NCBI GenBank assembly: GCA_014116815.1
Contig: JACGYV010000017.1
Coordinates: 1 to 23,155 of the forward strand
Length of the DNA: 23,155 nt
Direction of reading: 5' to 3'
Source of the DNA: Holosporaceae bacterium 'Namur'
GTDB lineage: Bacteria; Pseudomonadota; Alphaproteobacteria; Rickettsiales; Midichloriaceae
Position numbers and translations under genes: made by a program. Position 1 is the first letter of the stretch; each line of letters begins with the position of its first letter. This document shows positions 9,071 to 21,000 of this stretch, piece after piece. Under the pieces are notes generated by a model that was given only the letters and a program-made list of their open reading frames with translations, was not told the DNA's origin and did not search any database.

Positions 9071-9096
9071 TATTTTTTAAACGCCTTCATAAAATT
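9071..9096 (+). repeat. 26-bp sequence, left copy of a distant inverted pair
   Basis: These 26 bases lie between the IS6 right end and the start of the IS3-type fragment. They are the exact reverse complement of 11467-11492, which adjoins the IS110-type remnant. The pair suggests that two oppositely oriented copies of one older sequence were cut up by later insertions. Confidence 0.85.
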
Positions 9097-9587
9097 TGAT
9101 GTGTCAACACTTTTCCGGACATCTTGCTAAGCAGATTTTTGTATAACTTCAAACTCTTCGGGTGACAGATAACCGATGGCTGAATGGATTCTAATACGGT
9201 TGTAAAATACCTCAATATATTCAAATATTATTTGTTTTGCTTCCTCTCTGGTTTTAAATTTGCATTGGTGGACTAATTCAGTTTTCAAAGAATGAAAAAA
9301 GCTCTCTGCAACGGCATTATCGAAGCAATCACCTTTACGGCTCATACTTTGAATAATATGATGGTCATTCAGAATTTTTACGTGACTCTCGGAAGCATAT
9401 TGACTACCTCTGTCAGTATGCCAAATAAGTCCTTTAGGCGGCTTACGTTGCCAAATTGCCATAAGTAATGCATTATTAACCAACTCAGCCTTCATGCGGC
9501 TACTCATAGACCAACCTACAACCTTCCTTGAGTAAAGATCAATAACGGTTGCTAAATATAGCCAACCTTCTTGGGTTGCAATATAAG
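9097..9587 (-). mobile_element. Truncated IS3-family element (right part)
   Basis: The sequence begins with a terminal-repeat-like end (TGTCAACACTTTTCCGGACA at 9102-9121) and encodes the C-terminal part of an IS3-type OrfB on the minus strand. It is cut at the left end of the IS5-like element. The missing 5' part does not reappear on that element's far side, so this is a deletion product and not a simple insertion. Confidence 0.8.
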
Positions 9588-9588
9588 T
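9127..9588 (-). pseudogene. IS3-family transposase OrfB, C-terminal fragment
   Basis: The remaining 153 codons carry the second half of the retroviral-integrase-type (rve) domain: [17 protein letters not shown], then Asp in HTDRGSQY and Glu in DNAVAESFF, ending in the usual [17 protein letters not shown]. The first catalytic Asp, normally just before TYI in this family, is lost at the junction. The open frame continues to 9651 only through the neighbouring element's end, giving a meaningless hydrophobic N-terminus. It cannot be a working transposase. Confidence 0.9.
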
Positions 9589-11229
9589 AGTCGCTGGTGC
9601 GAAATAAAAAAAGGGAATAGGAATAAAATAAAAAGGTGTGTTCAAAAGCAAGGATAGCGGGTAATTTAGCTGTAACTAGAATTAGAGCGAAATTACCCGA
9701 TATGAGTATCAGTGAGAGCGGAATAAAAAGCAAGATAAAAAGTGGGGAAGTAAATATCAAGGTGGCAGCTAATCACCCGCTAATAAAGCTAGGCAATGTA
9801 ATAGAGTGGGAAGAATTAAAGGAGCTAGTTCTGCCGGACATAAAAGCAAGCACAAAGAAGAGCAAGTGGTGGTTGGGTAGGAAGCTTAAACTGCGGATAC
9901 ATCTTGGAGCATATATGTTGCAGCAATTACTGAATAAAACAGATAGGCAAATTGAGTACGATATAAAAGATAATGCAGCATACCAAATATTTTGTGGAAA
10001 GGGAATAGTAGAAGATTGGCATTGTCCCGATCATACTAAAATAGAAGAATTTAGATCGAGGCTAAGTTGTGAAACGCAGAGAGATCTTGCAAATAAAATA
10101 AGTGTAATAGCAGTAAAGCTAGGTTTTGCAAGATCAAGTGAAATGGACATAGACTCTACCGTACAAAAAGCCAATATTGCTTACCCTTCAGATGTTAACT
10201 TAATGGTGAAGCTAGCAGAGAAAGCGAATAAAGTATGGAAGTATATGAAAAGTAGCATTTCATTTTATGCGGATTGGGACATAAAAGTAGATGTAAAAAA
10301 TATAAAGAGCAAAGCTCGGAGATGTTTTTTCAGTAAGATAGAAGATAAGCATAAGGTTTTGCAAGAATTATGGCATAGTGCTTATAATGAAGTAGGTAAA
10401 GTAAGCAGAGCATGTGAATGTCTTTTGAGTTATGATATTGCCCGTATGCCGCGGAATATCAAAAGATTATACTCTCAATTAGAGAAGTATGGTCGCAACT
10501 ATATGTTGGATGTACTAAGTTTCATATTACACAAGAAAATTAAGGCAGATAAAGTATTATCATTTCACGCAAATGAAGTTCAATGCTTTAATAAAGGTAA
10601 TAAGAGGATATCATTTGGTCGTTCTATTCAGCTGGGAAGGATAAAAGGAAATTTTATAATCTCCTGTCCACATGATAGAGTGAGGATGGAAGACAGGCAC
10701 AGTATTGAGCTAATGATAAGGACACATGAAGAATTATTTGGAGAAGGGATATTGGGATCAGTAGCAGCTGATAAGGGCTATTACTCTAAAGCTAACCATG
10801 AAGTATTATCATCATCAGGAATAAAAGAAATAGGGCTGCAAAAGCCTGGAAGGAACAGTATACCTCAATCTCCTAATGCTAATGAAATTGAATCAAAACT
10901 CACTAATAGGCGTGCAGGAATTGAACCATTGATAGGACATATGAAGAATAAGTGGCAGCTTGGAAGATCGAAGATGAAGTCGGATACTACTACTCTTTCT
11001 GCTGCCTTTGCTTCAATGCTTGGGTTTAATGTTCATCAACTGATGAGATATGCCAGCGGTAGAGCTAAGCTTGCAACCTAAAAAACAGTCGTAAATGCAC
11101 ATGAAAGGATAATAAGCAACTTACATATAAAACAGCACCAAGCTCAATAACTTTTAAGCCTCTTATATAAAAACACAAACCTAGCAATCCCGCTTATCTC
11201 CTCATATTCCTATTTCGCGCCAGCGACTA
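9588..11229 (+). mobile_element. IS5/ISNCY-like insertion sequence with inverted ends (about 1.64 kb)
   Basis: The 19-bp ends 9588-9606 (TAGTCGCTGGTGCGAAATA) and 11211-11229 are inverted with one mismatch and bracket one full transposase gene. The left flank is IS3-type and the right flank IS110-type, with no clear target duplication. The exact outer base is uncertain by two or three positions because the TA at the edges may be target sequence. Confidence 0.8.
9702..11081 (+). CDS. DDE transposase, IS5/ISNCY-like (DUF772-type N-terminus)
   Basis: This protein of about 459 residues has the arrangement of IS5/IS1182-like cut-and-paste transposases: an N-terminal binding region (HPLIKLGNVIEWEEL, then LHLGAYMLQQLL-like helices and DWHCPDHTKIEEFRSRL), a first Asp in MDIDSTVQKANIAYPSD, a second in VAADKGYYSKA and a Glu in RRAGIEPLIGHMK. 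A GTG at 9636 would add 22 residues; I prefer the ATG at 9702, but neither has a strong ribosome site. The frame is undamaged, so the enzyme may be active. The exact family (IS5, IS1182 or ISNCY) cannot be settled by eye. Confidence 0.88.
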   Translation: MSISESGIKSKIKSGEVNIKVAANHPLIKLGNVIEWEELKELVLPDIKASTKKSKWWLGRKLKLRIHLGAYMLQQLLNKTDRQIEYDIKDNAAYQIFCGKGIVEDWHCPDHTKIEEFRSRLSCETQRDLANKISVIAVKLGFARSSEMDIDSTVQKANIAYPSDVNLMVKLAEKANKVWKYMKSSISFYADWDIKVDVKNIKSKARRCFFSKIEDKHKVLQELWHSAYNEVGKVSRACECLLSYDIARMPRNIKRLYSQLEKYGRNYMLDVLSFILHKKIKADKVLSFHANEVQCFNKGNKRISFGRSIQLGRIKGNFIISCPHDRVRMEDRHSIELMIRTHEELFGEGILGSVAADKGYYSKANHEVLSSSGIKEIGLQKPGRNSIPQSPNANEIESKLTNRRAGIEPLIGHMKNKWQLGRSKMKSDTTTLSAAFASMLGFNVHQLMRYASGRAKLAT

Positions 11230-11239
11230 TTTAGTTAAT

Positions 11240-11470
11240 CTAATATACTTGTAACATTTGTGGGTCAAATTTAGTTTTATGCTTAATAACACCAAATGCT
11301 ATATGAAGTAACTTTCTCATAATAGCTCCAATAATAACCATAGTATTTTTACCTCTGTTTTTTAAATTATTGGCAAATTCTTTGATTAATGAGTTATGGG
11401 ATTTAGCTGAGATAGCAGGAAAATAGGTAGTATTGCAAGAAATGAAGCAGGGTTAAGAAGGTATCTAATT
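11240..11470 (-). pseudogene. IS110/IS1111-family transposase, C-terminal remnant
   Basis: The final 65 codons (11437-11240) read YFPAISAKSHNSLIKEFA, then VIIGAIMRKLLHIAFGVIK and KFDP, the characteristic C-terminus of IS110/IS1111 transposases. Upstream the frame is broken by stops, and the usual SGT...GxSxISKxG segment is not recognisable, so only the tail survives. Its stop codon lies 11 bases from the right end of the IS5-like element, which probably inserted at or just past the gene's end. Confidence 0.82.
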
Positions 11471-11492
11471 TTATGAAGGCGTTTAAAAAATA
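11467..11492 (-). repeat. 26-bp sequence, right copy of a distant inverted pair
   Basis: It is identical to 9071-9096 in reverse orientation and lies at the broken upstream edge of the IS110-type remnant. The two copies are 2.4 kb apart and bracket the IS3-type fragment and the IS5-like element. Confidence 0.85.
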
Positions 11493-12039
11493 TAAGCAGG
11501 AGTGGGTAAGTTGTTAAAACCTTTGGGGCTATATTGCTTAATACAGAAATATTGCTGATACCCCCAGCATAAACACCTGTAAACAAAGGATATTTTTGCT
11601 TGCAAGCCTAAACGATCTATGTCCTAGAAGATTTAAGATGAATCAGTATAGATTAAAATATAGAGAGTCTTAAATATACAAGAATATTTGGCGAGTTTAG
11701 AAATAATATATATAACAAATTACTAATACAAAATAGCTAATAAAATTAACTTTTTATTATAATAAATATGCATGTTATTTATTAAATGAAAATAATAAAT
11801 ATTGAAAAACTTAAATTATTGAGCAAGTATCATTTCATATTTGATAAATAAAGAAGTACTCAAATATGTTTGAGGCCAACATAATTATCCTCAATATCTT
11901 TACATTAAACTTAGCTGAAAACAGGTTAACAATTAACTAAGCTGCTTTAAAGCAGTGTTTAAAGTATATGTGAGTCTAATAAGTTTCTAATCAAATATAT
12001 ATGCAATAAGTTGTTTTAGAATTAAAATAGGTATTGATT
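11493..12039. other. AT-rich region upstream of the ankyrin/SecA-like gene
   Basis: I see no coding signal in this stretch; short open frames here lack family features. It contains a weak hairpin (TTGAGG at 11870-11875 with CCTCAA at 11889-11894) and the palindrome at 11942-11955. The promoter of the plus-strand giant should lie here, but the high A/T content leaves several equal candidates. Confidence 0.5.
11942..11955. promoter_or_regulatory. 14-bp perfect palindrome (CTGCTTTAAAGCAG), possible operator
   Basis: The site is fully self-complementary, contains four G/C pairs in otherwise very AT-rich DNA, and lies 84 bases before the start of the plus-strand giant. Position and symmetry suit a dimeric regulator or a leader hairpin, but nothing further supports it. 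Confidence 0.4.
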
Positions 12040-15000
12040 ATGCATCAGAAAGAAACCAAAAATCAAGATAAAAAAAATACATCTGACAATAAAGATAATG
12101 ATATTTTATTAGATGAAGCAATGGTTTTATGGACGGCCTTTAATAGTGCTAAGAATGAAGGTGTTAAACAATTTGCCGGAAACTATCCTGGGACACCATT
12201 AACCACTACGGTTTCCAATTATTATATAAAGACAACAAATCTAGTATTATCTACTGTAGGTGGTTTAATGAATTATGAAGCTGCATTAAACCGTGGGTTA
12301 TCTCATGAAAGAGCAATATTAGTAGCCACCTCACATGTAGTATTGGGAAACTTATCCGGAGCTTTATGCGCAAAGGGTTTATCAGCCATACCTTTGATCA
12401 ATTTAAACCCTATTCTCACAGCCGCAGCAGGCAGTTATATTGGATCAATAGCGTATGAAGATTGTGCAAAAGAGCATGTAGACAGGGCATTTGACAATTT
12501 ATTTAGTACTTATGATAGAAAAATGTTTGAAGCTTCTCTAATAGCAAATGGCTTGGGAGACTCATATAATAGGTCTTGTCCTTTAGATCCAATTCCTGGG
12601 TATAATGTCCAATATTCTGAAATAGGTGGAGTTGCTAATAAAGTTGGTATTATTGAAGGAGTAAAAAATAGTACTGACCAAATATTTTTTAATGAACATA
12701 TTTTTTGTATTCCAAGCAATGATAGAGCCATGCCTTTCACGGATGCAGAATTAAAACAAATATTAAGAGAATTAGCTATAGGAATATATATACATAAGAC
12801 TTATCCATTTTTTAGTTTGCACTTTAATAATGACCATAAGCTTTATCCTGTGATACACCCTGCATACCAAAATACGTTAGTTGGGGATGTGATAGCAATT
12901 CTTGACTACTATATGAAAGGGTTTTTAAATGGAGGAATATTTGATAAGAATTTTCTGCAGGATTGGGATAAAGAACAAATTACCGACAGAGATTATTTAA
13001 AGAGTAAATTAATTGATATTAAAGAATATTGTAAAAAAAATCTTTCAGGATTTAAATACGTATCTTTAAGGGAGCTAATGAGCAAATACGGTCTTGAATC
13101 GGAAGAAGAAAGCATAAATGATAATCCTAATTCAATATATAAAACTAAATTTAATACTTCTTTTAGGATAATTGCTAAGCAAGGATCAATTTCTAAATAT
13201 GAGAATATATTTTTAATGAATCCTGAATTTGATATAGAATATAGCATAGAATTGATGCCTGACTACAAGCAATATTTGGAAAGTTATAAGCAAAGAAATG
13301 GATATTTGCCTGAAGACTATATAAGACTAACTCATCTTTATGAACTTATAGCACAAAGTATAAAACAAGAAATGCCTAAGCTTCCGTTTTGTAGGGATTA
13401 TTTCCAGATGCTAGGTATTATAAATTTCTTCTGTTATTATTATACGACTTTACAAGAAATAGGTAAGGTGCCTATATTAGATAGTGCTCCTATGGTTTAT
13501 AATGGCACTTCTCCTAAAGTTTATCCACCCATACCTGTTCGTTATTACAAGCATTTAAATCTCAATATTACTTATACAGATTTTATTAATAAAATACTGG
13601 TACTAGAGAAAAGGCAAACTAAGTATAAGATGGACTTCTTTTATGAGCAATTATTTGAAAATCTTGCAACTATTCAGCCAGATGCACTTTCAACTAGAAT
13701 AAAATTAGCATTAGTGGAATTAATTAAATCTAAAATACCAGACGATGTAGGGGTGATAGAAGAATCTGAAATTGATAGTGAGTATATTGAACAGCTGTAT
13801 AAGAAAATTGATTTTGAGCTCAAATCAATAGTTACCGGTTTGAAAAGCAGCATATCAAATAGTTTTAAAGATATATCTGATAGTGCTAATAAAATCTATG
13901 GGTTTTTGGTTGCTGGTATTCTTAGCAAAGAGTTTTCTGAATATCAAAGTCAGTTTGAGCAGATAAATTTAAGTAACCTACCACCAAAATATAATAATAT
14001 CTTAATTAAGATAAACAATTCAGGAAAGGTCGGACCTGTACTTTTAGTTGAAGAAATAGAACAAAGGAAAACCTTAGAAGAAAAGCTTGGGTATATTAAA
14101 AGTATTATTGATAAAAAATTGGAAGCTACTACAAAAATAATTAACCAGAATGCAACTCGAGAATACAAAAAAATAGAAGGAACAATCAATATTGAAGGAG
14201 AAAAAGCTAAAAAGATTCTAGAAGATAATATTAGAAAAAAGAGTGAAAAGTTTGAAATTGAACTTCAGAAACAAAAGGATAAAGTAATTTCAAGAAATTG
14301 CTATAGTTTGCAACAAGCAAGTTATTATGAGAGGAAGAAATTTGAAAATGAACTAGACGCGAAATGTGATGAAGCTAGAGAAGAGTTTGAAAATCAAGTT
14401 AGGGAGGAATTGCAAGATTTAAAAGATAAATTAAGATTATCTAAATCTATTGCTAAGAAAGAAATTCAAAAGAAAAAAGAGTACTTACTCAAAGAAATCC
14501 AATCTGCACATAGTGAAATAGTCTCTTTATTAGATAAGCATAAAAAGATATATAAAAGTATTACTAAATGGATATTAGAAAATGAACAAATTTCTAAAAT
14601 AAATGTAATAACAAACTATGACCACTCAACGTTAAGTATAGCGGATAATGATTTTTATAAAGAAGTTGGAGATAATGTTAGTATTGTGGGTGGCTGCGGA
14701 TTATCTCTACAAAATATTGCACCTACCGAAATACAACAAGGAGAACGATTAGCTAAAAAGATATTAATTAATATCCAAGACAAAGACCCAGAACAATTTT
14801 CTCAAATTAAACATCAAGGGCAGAATTACACTATATTTAGATTAAAAGTAAAAGATAAAAATATAATCAATTTCTTTGATTATACATATTTACTTGATAG
14901 TTTTAGTGACGATACTGTATCACATAGAAAAACATCAAGTAATGAGTATGAAGACTTTAAAAAATTACTACTTAAATCAGTATACAACGAATCTGATGTT

Positions 15001-18000
15001 GAGATTAACTATGATTCCATTAATTTAACTAGAAGAGATAAAGCAGGTCAAACTATATTACACCATATATCTGGTTTAGTTAGTAAACCTGTTCTAGAAA
15101 AGTTAATAAGCAAAAAGACGGAATGTATTACACAACAAGATAAGCTAGGTTATTGGCCTATTCATGTTGCTGCAAGAGCTGGTAATACTGAAGCTGTAGA
15201 ATATATGATTAATTTAAACAAAGAGTGTTTAGAAGCTAAAACTCAAGATGATAGAACTCCTTTAATACTAGCAGCAGAAAGAGGCCAGACTTCAGTTATA
15301 AGCTCATTATTAAGATTAGGGGCTAATCCAAATCATATATTACCTAATGGCTTATTCGCATTATATATTGCTATCCAAAATAAATATCAAGCTGCTGCAT
15401 TATGTTTATTAAATAAAAGAGATACAAAAGTAGATATTGTAACTGACAATGATAATAGCCCTTTACATTTAGCAATAGATACTGACCAAGGTGAAGTTGC
15501 AAAAGCTCTAATTGTTAAAGGTGCCGATGTTCATAAACGCCGTAAAACTGATGGCTATACCCCTCTACATTGTGCTGGAATAAAAGGCCGATCTGAAATA
15601 TTAAAAGCTATAATTAAAACAAAGAGTATTTCAGTAGACGAAAGACTTGATTCAGGACAAACAGTATTACACCTTTCTGCAGCAGGAGGGCACATAGAAG
15701 CAGTTAGGACTTTAGTTACATTGAAGGCTGATATAAATATACAAGATAATAACGGTAATACATCTTTAATGGTTGCTATACTTAACAATCAAATTGATAT
15801 AGCCCACTATTTAGCACAGTTCAGCAGCATTAATATCATAAATAACTTTAATGAAACAGCTCTATTACAAGCTGCAAGGAAAGGAATGTATGGAGTAGCA
15901 AGTATACTAATAAGCCGCGGAGAGAATCAAGATCTCTCATCTAATAAAAACTTGGATAAGGTTAATCCTAAAGAAGCAGATTATGAAATAATAAAAAAAG
16001 TGTTGTTATCAAACCAGAAAACAAATGTTAAGCAACTTAGTAATGATATAAGTTATTATTTACTTAGAAATGGGCAATATTATTTATTCACAAAACTATT
16101 CAAAGAGCAAAAGATAAATCCTAAAGGTGAGTTTTTAAGTTCATCTAGTTTGGGTGTAGCATCACAATATAAGCATGGAATGCTAATGGACTTTTTAAAA
16201 GAACAACAAATAGTATTTAAGCTTAATAATAGTACAAACGATGACTTTATTTATTTTGCTGTAAAAGTTGATGATGTAAGCTCTCTAAGAGAATGGGTAG
16301 CACAACAACCATTAATGTCTAAAGCTTTCTGGTCTAGTAACATAAATGATAAAGAAGTAAGAACCTTAATGTATATAGCTGCAGAGAACTCTAGTTTAAA
16401 CTGTCTTAAGGAGTTACTTAGTATAAAAGGTGATAATTATTGTAATGCTTTCAATAATAAACACTTACTTTACGGTGCTATTATAAGTCATAATAAAAAA
16501 GTATTAAAAGAGGTATTAGCACATTGTACAGATCCTAACATTTGTGTAGATGAGCATCAAAACACTGCTGCTCATATAGCAGCAGAACATGGGTTATTGC
16601 ATTTAATAACAGTGCTTAATAAAAGAGGTATCACCTTTTGTAAGTTAAATGATAAAAAGTATACCCCGATGCATCTAGCTATTTTAAATGATGATAGAAA
16701 GATGCTTAAATTACTATTAAAACTTATAGAAACAGCAAGCTTACCCCAAGACTTACTTTCTTTCGCAATGATACATAAAAAATCTAAATGTATAGAGTTT
16801 CTTTTGAAGAATTATAACCTGGGAAATTCTATCAATGGAGAAAAAGACAAATTAGTATTATTAAATGCTTGTAAAAATAACAATATAAATCAAGTAAAAG
16901 CTCTCTTAAATATTAAATATGATGTTAATGAAGCTACCTCAGAAGGTATAGCGCTTCACACAGCAATTGAGCATAGTTCTATAGAAATAATTGAATTATT
17001 ATTAAACGCTCAAGCTGATCCATTCTTAATATTTAATGGTGAAGATGCAATTAAGGTTGCGATAAAACATAACAGAATTGATGCCCTTCATTTATTACAT
17101 AAATATGAGTTTAGAAGTTTTCTTTTAAGTAAGGTAACAAGTTATTCTAAAATTTCCCAGAATCCTTACATATTAGAAGCATTAGAGGGTAGAAGTGAAA
17201 AATTTGACACAGATAAGAAAAGATTATTATCTGCATTTGACAATAGAAATTATAAAGATTTTGAGGAAATTTTAAAAATTTTTCCTATTAATAATACTCT
17301 TTTTCCAACTGAGGAAGGAATATTAAAACCATTTCTACACTTTGTATTTAAATTGGATCCAATTATTTCAGGTAACTATGCCTGTAGTATTATAGAGTTA
17401 ATTAAAGATAAAGTTGATCCGAGAGTTAAAGATAGCAAAGGTTTAGGAATCATTTTCAACCTTGAAGATGATAACGAGGTCTCTATTCTTGAGAAACTGA
17501 AATGGGTTGATAAATATTTTGGCAGATATAAACAAGAAATCTTAGAGCAAGCTAACTATAATGACTTTACTTTAACAGAAAAATTGTATGTAAGCGGAAA
17601 AAATAACTTAGCTAAGTTATTTTTAGAAAATGGTTTCTCTATAAATTATAAAGATAAAGAAGGTAAATCACTTCTACACTTCGCAGCTGTTAAAAACGAT
17701 ATCGATATGGCTCAATACTTAATTAGCAAAGGAGTAATACCAGATATAACCGACCAACAAAGAGCCACACCATTAATGCTAGCTGCAGCATCTGGTAGTA
17801 TAAAAATATTAGAATCACTAGTATCCCAAGGAGCCAATATAGATGCTGTGGATATATATCAAGACTCAGCACTGCACTATGCAATTAAAGCAAAACAATC
17901 AGACTCTGCACTATTCTTAGCAAATTTATCACAAAATATCATAGATAAAAATCGTAATGGCCATACTCCATTAATGCTTGCAGCAATTTCAGGGTTAAAC

Positions 18001-21000
18001 CCAATTGTACAATTTTTAGGCTTTAAAATGGCAAAAATTAACCAATTTGATGTTAAGGGATTAAATGCTTTACATTTGGCAGCTATTTATGGAAATACTG
18101 AAATCATCAAATTGCTTGTTGATATAGGGATGGATATTGATTGCGAAACGCAATACACAAAGAAAAATAAGCTTAAAAATACTGCTTTACATTTGGCTGC
18201 ATCTCATGGCAGAGTTCAAGCATTTACAGTTTTGATTGAGCTGGGAGCCAGCATTACAAAAGAAGACATAAGAGGATGGAGCGCAATTCAATATGCAGTT
18301 AAAAGCAACAATAAAGAAATTACCAATTTGGTTACACAATTATCCAGCTTTTATATGTCAAGTGAACAACCAAAACTTTTGTTAGCTGCAGCTTTAGGGA
18401 ATAATGTAATAGCCGTTAAACAATTATTAAATAACAGATGTCCTATTAATAGTTTAGATAAATTTGGGGAGAATGCTTTACACTATGCTGCTTATACAAA
18501 TGCATATAATGTTGCAGCATTACTAATTGAATTAGGAATTAATTTAAAAGCTACTGCAGGTAATGGTAATACCCCTCTACATGAATCAGCATTAAATGGG
18601 TCTATTAATGTATTAAAGCTACTTTGTGAAAAACAAATTGAATTAGATGCTAAAAACCAAGAAGGTAAGACAGCCCTACATCTAGCTTGTGAACAAGGGC
18701 AATATACGGCTGTAGTCCAATTGATACTAGCAGGCGCTGATTTATATATAACCGACAATAAAGGTATGACACCTGGCCAACTTACTTTATTAAAATGGCA
18801 TGAAAAGGTAATAGATTTATTACTTATATTAGGAGATCAGTCCTTAAAATCCAATGTTTCAAAAGATATCCCAAGTTATTTAAGGCAATGCTATGAAGCA
18901 TTAGAAGTAAAATTAATAGAGTTTGAGAAAAACATACAAGAATGTAATCTATTAAAAATGAATGCTTTACATATTTCTATAGTGTTGAAACATAGTGATG
19001 CTATATCCTTATTATGTAAAACACAACCTCAGTTGATGCAACAAATTGATATAAATGGAAAGAAACCTATTCAATATGCAATTCAATCAAAAAATTACTC
19101 AGCTGTCAGAATTATTAAGCAACATGAAAATCAGCTTTTAAAGCAAGAAGCAAATACAAATTTATTAGCAAAATCACAGAAACAGCCAAATATATTTAAT
19201 GTAGCCCAGCTGATAGAGCTGTTAGGAAAATATTTTACTATTAGAGATGATAATATATTAAAAAGAATATCTGAAACTTTTTCTTCTCTCCCTGTAGAAG
19301 CAAGTACTTTATTTTTTGGTAGCCTTATCAATACGCAATCAAAACAGCATTTAGAGTACATTAATAACTGGCTCAATCTGCTTAATAAGTTATCTAGGCA
19401 CCCCGAATTTTATGAAAAATTTACTTATAGCTTTCTAATTCAATATTCTTGGGATGTATTGTATAGTAATCCAGAGTTTTTTGAGTTATTAGATAATCTA
19501 ACAATGGAAAATCAAGAAATATTGCAGCAATGGTTTTGGAAATATTTTGAACCAACGGTATCATATCCATTAGAATACACGAAAATTAACAAAGCTCTTA
19601 ATCTATTTAAAGAGTTTATGGATGAGTGCTTACAAGCTAAAGTTGGAAATTTAATTTCTTCACCACCGCAAAAAAATATCTCATTCCAATTAAGTATAAA
19701 TCAATCTTATCTTGAACTTTGCATATTGGCTTTACAAAAAAGTACAGATAAAAAAATGCAAAGCTCTTTTTTAAATTTATTGCCCTCTATTAAAATATTG
19801 AATAATGCATTCCATAATAATTTCCCTTTTATATGTCAAATAATGGTTTCATATGGTGCTATACAGAAAATCACTAATATAGAAGTACTTGATGAAATAT
19901 ATGATTATAAGACTTTAAAATCTCAGGCATTAAGCTATTTAGCCTATAATGGTAATTTACAATTTAAGGAAGTATTAAGTTTTTTTAGTATACTTGAAAA
20001 GATTGATACTAATGAACTTAATATCGAAGAAAAAATGGTAGTTACTCGTTGTATTATGCACCTATCAAGTGGTGGTATTGATCAAAGCAAAATTAGTATA
20101 CTTCTAGAGCTCGCCATACAAGTTAAAGCAGAGCTTGGTTATAGAGTATTTAGAAAGTTATTTACTGCTGTACCTACTGTACAAAGCGCTAGAATGACTT
20201 ACTATATAGAAATATGTAGCTTATTATTAGAATTGCATAATGTAATTAATATAAATGAGCTTATTGGCAGCTGCTTACCAGATTTGCAAGGTTTGCTAGG
20301 TAAATTAGAGGAAGCGCAATTAAAATATTTACATGATAAATTTCCAGAATCAGACTTAGAAGTAATACTAGATAAATTTGCAAGTAAGAGTGATCTTGTT
20401 CGTTTTCCTTTGTCAAGCAAAGATATTAAAATACTGCAAAGCACATATTTAAATATTTCAGAATATGCAAAAACAATAAAATCAAAAAGTTTAGCTGAGC
20501 TTTCAGAACTTGCACAAATACAAGGAATCATATTACAAAAGAATCCTCAAGATAATGAAGCTTCTATTAAGTTACTTGCAACCATACGTGAAGTTATTAG
20601 GCATTGTTTTAAAATTTATCCCTATAACACTCAAGTTTTATCAGTAATTGGGCTTATACATTTTCCCGAAGAATTTAAAGGAAGAATTGCACAAATTCGT
20701 ACTGGAGAGGGTAAATCAACTATTATTGCTATGCTTGCAGCTTATATGGCTTGTCAAGGTAAGTTTATTGATATCATTACCTCTTCAAGAACACTTGCTA
20801 TACGTGATCAAGAAAAATATGAAAAATTTTTTGCGAGGTTAGGTATCAGTTGTTCTCATATTTGCTATGATCAACAAGAACAACAGCACTTTAATGGAGT
20901 AGTACTTTATGCAACTAATTACGATTTTGAATTTTCTATCTTAAGAGATCAGTTATACAATAAACAGAAACGTTTTACAGGAATACATGGAAAGAAAATT

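Noticed and set aside
8236..9078. Eight-base target duplication around the IS6-type element
   Set aside because: The two 8-base flanks were compared directly and do not match.
9589..9651. N-terminal extension of the IS3-type frame (hydrophobic leader-like peptide)
   Set aside because: It is translated from the end of the adjoining IS5-like element, so the apparent signal-like sequence is a junction artefact.
9539..9760. Minus-strand frame of 73 codons
   Set aside because: It overlaps the element junction and the start of the IS5-like transposase and resembles no known protein.
11386..11586. Minus-strand frame of 66 codons
   Set aside because: The recognisable IS110-type tail is in another frame across the overlap, and this product shows no family pattern.
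11870..11894. Hairpin TTGAGG/CCTCAA as a terminator
   Set aside because: The stem is only 6 bp with a 13-base loop, there is no T-run after it, and no gene ends just upstream.
12510..20842. Several short frames (at 12510, 12993, 13950, 15555, 18492, 19131, 20202 and 20648)
   Set aside because: All lie inside the long plus-strand gene in other frames or on the other strand; the long frame carries the ankyrin and SecA motifs.
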